Part shown: positions 1-4,730 of the stretch, in pieces | Layout of the letters: each line of letters starts with the position of its first letter | How positions within the stretch are numbered: position 1 is the stretch's first letter | NCBI GenBank assembly: GCA_903832105.1 | Contig: CAILAO010000647.1 | Span: 1 to 5,508 of the forward strand | From: an uncultured Pseudomonadota bacterium | GTDB taxonomy: Bacteria > Bdellovibrionota_B > Oligoflexia > Oligoflexales > CAILAO01 | Direction of reading: 5' to 3' | Length of the DNA stretch: 5,508 nt | Program-made: the position numbers and the translations under genes | The notes under the pieces: model-generated | What the model saw: the letters and a program-made list of their open reading frames with translations, nothing else | The model's database searches: none | Told to the model about the DNA's origin: nothing

Positions 1-317
1 CCCTGGGGAATCTTAAGGCGGTATCTGGTTTTTCGGTGCTGACAGATGCCCTGCAAAAGCATCCGGATTACGAAGTTCGATACAACTCCGTGATCGCGCT
101 GGGCGCACTTGCGGACCTGCGGGCGGTGAGTTTCTTGATCGAGTCTCTCCTCAATGATGCGGACGAATCTGTGCGCGAAGCATCAGCCAGTACACTCGGA
201 GACTTCAAAGCCAAGGAAGCACTTCCGGCGCTCAGAAAGGCGGCGAAAAATGATCCATCTGCCATTGTTCGCAGTGCCGCTAAGTATGCCATCACCATGA
301 TTGAGGCTCATTTTTAA
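1..317 (+). CDS. HEAT-repeat protein, C-terminal fragment
   Basis: The reading frame is open from the left edge (first full codon at 3) to a TAA at 315-317, giving the last 104 residues of a larger protein. A GTG at 36 is in frame, but the repeat pattern continues upstream of it, so it is probably internal. About three helical repeats of roughly 31 residues are visible. Each has the HEAT / PBS-lyase-like signature in which an acidic or polar turn is followed by V-R-x-x-A or V-R-Y-N-S and a small-residue helix (for example VREASASTLGDF and VRSAAKYAI). HEAT repeats form a superhelical scaffold for protein-protein contacts; no catalytic motif is visible, so the specific role is unknown. The gene converges on the M14 peptidase gene and is followed by a hairpin at 365-388. 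Family call is firm; function is not. Confidence 0.85.
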   Translation, partial: LGNLKAVSGFSVLTDALQKHPDYEVRYNSVIALGALADLRAVSFLIESLLNDADESVREASASTLGDFKAKEALPALRKAAKNDPSAIVRSAAKYAITMIEAHF

Positions 318-364
318 GTCGAACCGCCCAAATTTTCAAGCCTTTTAGATATGGATAGCGCCAT

Positions 365-388
365 AATCAACCATGCATGGCTGATTTT
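365..388 (+). terminator. Hairpin terminator between convergent genes
   Basis: A 22-base near-perfect palindrome (365-386, centred on CATGCATG) has 11-base arms with one mismatched pair. On the plus strand it runs directly into four T's (385-388), as expected of a short intrinsic terminator for the HEAT gene 48 bases upstream. On the minus strand the mismatched pair becomes G-U, but the trailing T-run is poor (ATTAT), so termination of the M14 transcript there would be weaker. Its place in the 78-base gap between two convergent stop codons supports the role. Confidence 0.5.
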
Positions 389-395
389 CACAGCA

Positions 396-1538
396 TTACT
401 CCATCCCCCTAACGAAACCTGGTGGGGGTATGAATGGCGGCGGTTCTGGGGCGAGCCCTTCGCTCAGCCAAAAACTAGCTGTCGGGGCATCTTTAAGAAA
501 GATCGGAAGCGCTTTAAGGTGCGAACCAATATCTGACGACACATCTCCAGCCACCTCAACTCCGAGCGCGACTGTGTTACTTCCTGACTTGTTCCCTTGC
601 CAATGATAATAGTCCGCGGACGAGCCTGGGGATTCTCCCACAAGATCAAGAATTTGTCCCCACTGATAATTGGCAGCATCAGCTACCTTCTTGGAAAGTG
701 TTTTATAGGCTTGGTTATGCTCTCCAACTTCCGAAGATTGGTATGCCCATGGGTACATAATCATACCTCCCTGAGCGTGATAGTCGATGGTTGCATTGAA
801 TTTCTTGTCATTAAAAAGCTTCATAATAGCTGAGATACATTTCGATGGACTGCCTTGCTCCTCGCCTGGATATGGGAAGCTTCTATTGGGATCCTGACCG
901 TCAGCTTCACGCGTATTGTTCTCGTAGGCATCGGGACAAACTGCAGGAACAAAATATACATCTCGCGTGTCGAATATTTCTGTAATAGCTGCATCCTTGC
1001 CGTATTGACTTATCATTTTGTAAAAAACACTAATCAAAATCGTCGTTGTGATTTGTTCGTTACCATGTGTGGCAGCCGTCACCATCACTTTGGGGAGATT
1101 TTGCGATGATTTTCCTGTGATTCTCAAAAAACTCGCATCTTGTCCATTCACATTGCCGTATTTCGCATAACTTAAAAGACCTGGTGCTTTTTGCGCCCAA
1201 GAAGAAAGGAGGCTGTTAAGCTCGCTGACGCTAAGCTGGTCGCCGCTTGGTTCTTCCCCGATGTTTACTGCACTCGAAGTTCCCTGAGAATCTTGACTGC
1301 CGGATTGCTGACCTTGCGAAATAGTTCCTTGAGTCCCCTGAACTCCACCCGCATTAAGTGGATTTGCACCTTGCTGGATTCCTGTTTGTTGACCTGGATT
1401 TTTTTGACTTGCTTGATTGTTTCGCTTTGGAGCTTGATAGGTTGGTTCTTGTGACTCTGCACAAGACAAGAGCCAAGACACCTGTAGAGTCATCAGAAGA
1501 AGGATCCCAGAAAACGTAACTTTCCCTGTTCTGTCCAC
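396..1538 (-). CDS. M14-family zinc carboxypeptidase lipoprotein
   Basis: This encodes a predicted metallo-carboxypeptidase of family M14, 380 residues from the GTG at 1538-1536. Residues 1-26 are a lipoprotein signal peptide (Arg/Lys n-region, hydrophobic core, lipobox LLSC, lipidated Cys26). Ala follows the Cys rather than Asp, which by the E. coli sorting rule would favour the outer membrane. Residues 27-98 are a Gln/Gly/Asn/Ser-rich linker. The catalytic domain follows: zinc ligands H158 and E161 in HGNE, N218-R219 in DPNRSFPY (substrate carboxylate binding), zinc ligand H254 in DYHAQG, Tyr310/311 near the usual catalytic tyrosine position, and general base E328 in VEVAG. All key M14 residues are present, so it is probably active. 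The tail is proline-rich. It may trim peptides or peptidoglycan stem peptides; substrate is not decidable from sequence. The frame stays open upstream to an ATG at 1619, but that lies upstream of the sigma-54 promoter. GTG 1538 has GGAG six bases ahead; GTG 1550 is the alternative start. Confidence 0.9.
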   Translation of the reverse strand: MDRTGKVTFSGILLLMTLQVSWLLSCAESQEPTYQAPKRNNQASQKNPGQQTGIQQGANPLNAGGVQGTQGTISQGQQSGSQDSQGTSSAVNIGEEPSGDQLSVSELNSLLSSWAQKAPGLLSYAKYGNVNGQDASFLRITGKSSQNLPKVMVTAATHGNEQITTTILISVFYKMISQYGKDAAITEIFDTRDVYFVPAVCPDAYENNTREADGQDPNRSFPYPGEEQGSPSKCISAIMKLFNDKKFNATIDYHAQGGMIMYPWAYQSSEVGEHNQAYKTLSKKVADAANYQWGQILDLVGESPGSSADYYHWQGNKSGSNTVALGVEVAGDVSSDIGSHLKALPIFLKDAPTASFWLSEGLAPEPPPFIPPPGFVRGME

Positions 1539-1544
1539 AGAAAA

Positions 1545-1549
1545 CTCCA
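1545..1549 (-). promoter_or_regulatory. Ribosome-binding site that decides the M14 start
   Basis: On the minus strand TGGAG lies six bases before the GTG at 1538. It is the only Shine-Dalgarno-like sequence I see near the candidate starts. It favours GTG 1538 over GTG 1550 (which overlaps it) and over ATG 1619, which lies upstream of the predicted transcription start near 1577. Confidence 0.55.
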
Positions 1550-1586
1550 CTAATATAAAGTGATAAAAACCTGACCAATAGATAAT

Positions 1587-1603
1587 ATGCAAGTTAGTAG
1601 CCA
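1587..1603 (-). promoter_or_regulatory. Sigma-54 (-24/-12) promoter of the M14 gene
   Basis: The minus strand reads TGGCTACTAACTTGCAT. The -24 element keeps TGGC and the -12 element is a perfect TTGCAT, with GG and GC separated by exactly ten bases as RpoN promoters require. The predicted transcription start is near 1577, giving a leader of about 39 bases before the GTG start. The -24 box departs from consensus after TGGC (TAC for ACG), so it may be weaker than the M6 promoter. Support is strengthened by the sigma-54 activator encoded in the same window and by a second such element before the M6 gene. Confidence 0.7.
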
Positions 1604-1607
1604 TGTG

Positions 1608-1665
1608 AAATGCCACCAAAACAGCCTGAATTCTATGGGGAAAATACCAATCAAAGGCGGCATTT
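1608..1665. repeat. Inverted repeat upstream of the M14 promoter
   Basis: AAATGCCACC at 1608-1617 is matched by GGCGGCATTT at 1656-1665, nine of ten positions complementary, with a 38-base AT-rich spacer. The left arm begins five bases upstream of the -24 element. It could be a pair of protein-binding half sites, or a stem in the 3' end of the M6 transcript, which shows no other terminator here. A long loop and a T-run of only three on the minus strand make it a poor intrinsic terminator. Role unresolved. Confidence 0.4.
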
Positions 1666-1682
1666 TATGTTGAAAGATTAGT

Positions 1683-1689
1683 GGGTGTT
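1683..1689 (-). promoter_or_regulatory. Possible activator half site upstream of M14 gene
   Basis: The heptamer GGGTGTT (plus strand; AACACCC on the coding strand) lies about 109 bases upstream of the predicted M14 transcription start. The same heptamer, in the same orientation, lies within the inverted repeat about 97 bases upstream of the M6 start. Sigma-54 activators usually bind 80-150 bases upstream, so the placement fits. A shared heptamer alone is weak evidence, and the flanking GCACA/TGTGC arms are absent here. Confidence 0.2.
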
Positions 1690-1732
1690 TAGTTTTTATG
1701 CGTTACGGCGCTCAACTCATCGACTTAGCATC

Positions 1733-3274
1733 TTATTTTACTTCGAAAGCCACCCGATAAGACCCATCCGCATTGGCTTCTTTGACGTCAATACGCACAC
1801 CTTCAGACTCATAATGAGATTTTTTTCCTGGTCCGACGTCAAATGCTGCGTCATCCAATTCATAGTCATAGTCAAAATGAAGATAAGTCGGCAAAAGTGA
1901 TTTCGGATGTGCATCTTCGATGCGAACCGGTCCAAGGAGATTCATCGATCCTGCAAGCGAATAATCGACTTTTGAAATTAAAACGCCTTGGCCTTTGAGT
2001 CCGCGATCGAAGCCTAGACGCTGTCGAACGACGACCGAAATTTCGCGCGTTTCATCAAGCGGAATCGTCACTACTTTGAGATTATCGCTTTGCGTCTCAA
2101 ATGGAAAAATCGTCAATTCGATTTTATCCCCACGAGAAAGCTTTTGAGTTTTACCGATCGCGTCCCTTAATGCGCCGTGATACCACCTCCCCATAGACCA
2201 TGGTAAAGGATACGACGGAAGATAACCTACGCGATCAAAATAAGGTGGAGTCAGGGCGTCCAGAGGATTATACATTCCCACGGACATGACTTCCCACTGC
2301 CCAACGGTTGCGGGAGGAGGATCGCCGCCCATATATAGATCTTGCACCGATCGATCTCCCATGTCGTGGAAAAACTCGTGCACAAAATTACCAAGCGGCG
2401 CGGACTCGGAAATAAACACTTGTTGTGATGTTTTGATGCCGCTAACATATTCAGTATTGAGCATGCAGGTGGGGTTCATATCGCTCTTTTTTGCGGTCAT
2501 GGTCTGGGGTTCCCCGGCGTGAATGATCATAACGTGATCCACTCGCCCATCAGGTTTAGGCTTTCGATCATAATTTTGGATGCTGTCAAAGAGGGAGTAG
2601 TCAATACTCGGCTCGGCCGCATGAATGGCAAAGTCCGCAATATCATCACGCTCGGAGTCTTCAAGACCATCGCTACGATAGTCCTCATCGACAAGCCAGC
2701 CCACAAATTTTCCAAGTTGAATGTCGATACGCCCCTTGGAAACCTCGTAAACGTAGTTCCTGAGGCTCGACACACCAATATCATCACTAAAAAGAATTTT
2801 TTGGAAGTATGCTTTATTATGCTCAGGTTTGTGACGTAAATCGGGAAATTCAACCAGAAGAACGACGACTTTCTCGACTTGAACTTTTACGGGGTTTAAA
2901 AGAAAATCAACTGCCTTTTTTTTGTCGGATGTCACATCAATATTCATCACAAAATCTGGCTCAAAGCCGTAGGCCCGCATTGCGACGTTATAACGCCCGA
3001 GCGGGACTCCTTCAATACGGAAAATCCCATTTTTGTCAGAAACAGCAGCGTGTTGAGGCTGACCATCGACATAGACTCTAGCATCTGAAATGGGCGACAT
3101 TTTAATCTTTTCCAAGACCTTGCCTTCGATCGCCCCCACTTCACGAGGCGCATCTTTAAGATCTTGAAGGCTCGTAAGACTTGATCTGGAGTTACATCCT
3201 GCCGCCACGACCATCAAGATCGCCGCAGCAGACACTGCAAAATGTTTAATCTTACTTGATAAAATGTTCGTCAT
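1733..3274 (-). CDS. M6-type metalloprotease lipoprotein
   Basis: This encodes a predicted secreted zinc metalloprotease of the M6 (immune inhibitor A-like) group, 513 residues from the ATG at 3274. Residues 1-27 form a lipoprotein signal peptide ending in the lipobox AAGC, lipidated at Cys27, with Asn next. Residues about 47-129 look like a carboxypeptidase-regulatory-like beta-sandwich (G-x-V, ARVYVDG, then DKNGIFRIEGVPLGRYNV). The protease domain starts near 133 (VVVLLVEFPD). The zinc site is HEFFH (H299, E300, H303) followed by DMG, and a Met-turn-like WEVMSVG has Met330. The family form is HExxHxxGxxDLY; here five residues instead of two separate the Gly from DLY. The C-terminal 150 residues look beta-rich. 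The frame stays open upstream to an ATG at 3397, but that lies at the promoter. ATG 3274 is chosen because AGGGGG precedes it and the signal peptide starts there. It has its own sigma-54 promoter and probably acts on extracellular or periplasmic proteins. Confidence 0.87.
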   Translation of the reverse strand: MTNILSSKIKHFAVSAAAILMVVAAGCNSRSSLTSLQDLKDAPREVGAIEGKVLEKIKMSPISDARVYVDGQPQHAAVSDKNGIFRIEGVPLGRYNVAMRAYGFEPDFVMNIDVTSDKKKAVDFLLNPVKVQVEKVVVLLVEFPDLRHKPEHNKAYFQKILFSDDIGVSSLRNYVYEVSKGRIDIQLGKFVGWLVDEDYRSDGLEDSERDDIADFAIHAAEPSIDYSLFDSIQNYDRKPKPDGRVDHVMIIHAGEPQTMTAKKSDMNPTCMLNTEYVSGIKTSQQVFISESAPLGNFVHEFFHDMGDRSVQDLYMGGDPPPATVGQWEVMSVGMYNPLDALTPPYFDRVGYLPSYPLPWSMGRWYHGALRDAIGKTQKLSRGDKIELTIFPFETQSDNLKVVTIPLDETREISVVVRQRLGFDRGLKGQGVLISKVDYSLAGSMNLLGPVRIEDAHPKSLLPTYLHFDYDYELDDAAFDVGPGKKSHYESEGVRIDVKEANADGSYRVAFEVK

Positions 3275-3277
3275 ATT

Positions 3278-3283
3278 CCCCCT
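3278..3283 (-). promoter_or_regulatory. Ribosome-binding site that decides the M6 start
   Basis: On the minus strand AGGGGG sits three bases before the ATG at 3274. It supports this start over the ATG at 3397, whose first 41 codons would encode an Arg-rich stretch unlike a signal peptide and would overlap the sigma-54 promoter. The G-run is somewhat closer to the start codon than usual. Confidence 0.6.
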
Positions 3284-3379
3284 GATACTTTGCCAGACTA
3301 AAACACAGAAAAAACGACTTCTCCAATACGTTATTAACACTCCCCGCGCTCGGGATCGTCTTTGCCGGCATCTATCTAA

Positions 3380-3396
3380 ATGCAGTCTTCGTGCCA
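3380..3396 (-). promoter_or_regulatory. Sigma-54 (-24/-12) promoter of the M6 gene
   Basis: The minus strand reads TGGCACGAAGACTGCAT, preceded by T. The -24 element TTGGCACGA matches the RpoN consensus at every position; the -12 element is CTGCAT (consensus TTGCW, one change). GG and GC are separated by exactly ten bases. Predicted transcription start is near 3370, leaving a leader of about 96 bases before the ATG at 3274. The leader holds a short GC-rich hairpin (3341-3355). Combined with the neighbouring sigma-54 activator gene, this is the best-supported regulatory site in the window. Confidence 0.82.
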
Positions 3397-3458
3397 AAAA
3401 AGTAAAAATAGAACGAAATTGACTGGTTGACGTTTTTGATAATATTGCATTTCAGTGA

Positions 3459-3474
3459 GCACAGGGTGTTGTGC
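3459..3474. promoter_or_regulatory. Candidate upstream activator site (inverted repeat)
   Basis: GCACA-N6-TGTGC is a perfect interrupted palindrome with spacer GGGTGT. It is centred about 97 bases upstream of the predicted sigma-54 transcription start of the M6 gene, the usual distance for binding by NtrC-type activators, whose Fis-type helix-turn-helix dimers bind such dyads. AT-rich DNA separates it from the promoter, which would suit looping. Assignment to the activator encoded at 4729-5508 is inference. Confidence 0.4.
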
Positions 3475-3479
3475 ACGAG

Positions 3480-3510
3480 AAAAATTGATAACTTGTATGG
3501 CAGCTATCAA
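3480..3510 (-). terminator. Intrinsic terminator of the activator operon
   Basis: On the minus strand TTGATAGCT and AGTTATCAA form a nine-base-pair stem (one G-U) around an eight-base loop GCCATACA, followed directly by five T's (3484-3480). It begins 28 bases after the TGA stop of the 394-residue gene. The stem is AU-rich, so termination may be incomplete. It separates the activator operon from the sigma-54 promoter of the M6 gene. Confidence 0.65.
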
Positions 3511-3537
3511 AAAGATATGCACCCATCAAGATACCTT

Positions 3538-4722
3538 TCACTTTATTGTGTACGAAAGATTCGCGCATAACCCGAAAGAAGCTCGACTTGAGCGACTTGA
3601 AGTCGTGTCTTGTACGAGCACAGGAACAACAGAAAAGTTAAAGTTACTTGCTGCCGTTGGCGGCGTGTACTGCCATTTATGATTGGCCCAGCCATCATAA
3701 GCCCCATAAACAAATGTGACCCAGAAGAATCTCATAGCCAACTCACGAGTTTTCTCATTGCCGGAGAAAATTCCAATCGATAAAAAGAGAGACTCCGCTA
3801 CGGCGACTCCAATCGCTTTCGCCTGATCGCCATTTTTCTTTTGGCCCACACCAAATGGAAAAAACGACTGTGCATAACGCATCCATGCGGCTTTTTCCGG
3901 ATCGCGCTTATAAAGCTCAGGCATGAGATCATTGACTTCATAGCCCCAAAGTCCGATGAACCCAAGCGGAACAGCAATTTCACTATTGAGCGAAACGTCA
4001 CCGTTCTTCTCGGGACTTTCTGCATCTTCCGAAAGGATCTTGGGAAGGTTTTTTCGAACGATGCTTTCTTCTTTCCGAGCAATTTCAGCGCTTAAAATCA
4101 TAAGTCCAACTTCGCTTGAAAGATAAACAAATCCCAAACGATCTTTATTGTCATCGAAATGACCAATGCCAAATGGCGCGAGACCAATCCAAAACCTGCT
4201 CTTTTGCCGTAATGCATCATCAAGAGACCTAAATTTCTCGGTTAGAGGCTTCTCGTCATTTATAGCGGGTTTGTCAGGATGCTGGTTTTTATTTTCTTGG
4301 TTTTGGATCGTGGTTCGAGAGGCAGCGTCCTTCTTGCCCGAAGGAACACGATCTTTTTGAAGACTTCTCCAAATAGTGTGCGCCTGCGGGGGGTCTTTTA
4401 ATGGATCGAGGGAGGTGTCGGGTGCTTCCTCAAAGAGCCTCGTTAAAGCTTGTTTCATCTCACCTTCACGGCCGAAGGCATAAGCAAGTCTCGCTCTAAG
4501 AAGAAAATACCTCCTCACGTCCGAGGTGTACCAAGATTCGAGACTCCCTTCAAGCTCGGGACCTTTGCCAAGAGCACTCAGAGACTTTTCTGCTTTTTCG
4601 TATTCGCCTTCCTCAAAAAGTTTCTCGGCATGATCGAGAGTAGACCCCACAGCATCTACGGCAAAAGACCGTTCGAATGCGAAGAAAGATAAACAAGCTA
4701 TAATTAAAAAAAGTCCCTTCAT
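3538..4722 (-). CDS. Exported TPR-like protein with PFGxG repeats
   Basis: I do not recognise a named family for this 394-residue protein. Residues 1-21 are a signal peptide (MK, hydrophobic stretch, probable cleavage after SFA); there is no lipobox. Residues about 28-120 are helical and TPR-like (HAEKLFEEGEYEKAEKSL, then ARLAYAFGREGEMKQAL). Residues 125-165 form a polar Lys/Asn/Gln/Asp linker. The C-terminal half holds two related segments, LAPFGIGHFDDNKDRLG at about 181 and FFPFGVGQKKNGDQAKAIG at about 287. Each leads into a Ser-Glu or Ala-Glu hydrophobic helix (around 197-212 and 303-320), resembling PFGxGQ-type repeats of small exported or membrane proteins. The last 35 residues contain two alternating strands and could be membrane-facing. 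ATG 4722 lies six bases after the activator stop; AGGG of its ribosome-binding site overlaps that stop codon, so translation is probably coupled. It may be a structural, sensory or cell-envelope partner of the activator; this is inference. Confidence 0.8.
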   Translation of the reverse strand: MKGLFLIIACLSFFAFERSFAVDAVGSTLDHAEKLFEEGEYEKAEKSLSALGKGPELEGSLESWYTSDVRRYFLLRARLAYAFGREGEMKQALTRLFEEAPDTSLDPLKDPPQAHTIWRSLQKDRVPSGKKDAASRTTIQNQENKNQHPDKPAINDEKPLTEKFRSLDDALRQKSRFWIGLAPFGIGHFDDNKDRLGFVYLSSEVGLMILSAEIARKEESIVRKNLPKILSEDAESPEKNGDVSLNSEIAVPLGFIGLWGYEVNDLMPELYKRDPEKAAWMRYAQSFFPFGVGQKKNGDQAKAIGVAVAESLFLSIGIFSGNEKTRELAMRFFWVTFVYGAYDGWANHKWQYTPPTAASNFNFSVVPVLVQDTTSSRSSRASFGLCANLSYTIK

Positions 4723-4726
4723 AAAA

Positions 4727-4730
4727 CCCT
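4727..4730 (-). promoter_or_regulatory. Ribosome-binding site overlapping the activator stop
   Basis: On the minus strand the junction reads TAGGGTTTTATG. AGGG shares two bases with the TAG stop of the activator and sits four bases before the ATG of the exported protein gene. This arrangement is typical of translationally coupled neighbours in one transcript. Confidence 0.55.

Noticed and set aside
36..38. GTG as the true start of the HEAT-repeat gene
   Set aside because: The frame is open to the window edge and the upstream residues continue the helical repeat pattern, so the gene most likely starts outside the window.
351..536. Small plus-strand open frame of 61 codons
   Set aside because: It mostly runs antisense to the M14 C-terminus, has no ribosome-binding site, and its product shows no recognisable features.
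1539..1619. N-terminal extension of the M14 protein from ATG 1619 or ATG 1604
   Set aside because: Both ATGs lie upstream of the predicted transcription start near 1577, and the extension spoils an otherwise clean lipoprotein signal peptide.
2519..2853. Overlapping open frames of over 100 codons on both strands
   Set aside because: They lie inside the M6 protease coding region in other frames; the protease frame has the motifs and domain structure, these have none.
3341..3355. Short GC-rich hairpin in the M6 leader (CCCG-AGCG-CGGG)
   Set aside because: A stem of four or five pairs with no adjacent T-run or pairing to the ribosome-binding site is too little to call a riboswitch or attenuator.
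3275..3397. N-terminal extension of the M6 protein from ATG 3397
   Set aside because: It is Arg-rich and unlike a signal peptide, overlaps the sigma-54 promoter, and lies upstream of the predicted transcription start.
3419..3447. Sigma-70-like pair on the plus strand (TTGACT and TAATAT)
   Set aside because: The spacer is only 15 bases, the -10 match is 4/6, and the only frames downstream on the plus strand are shadows antisense to the exported protein gene.
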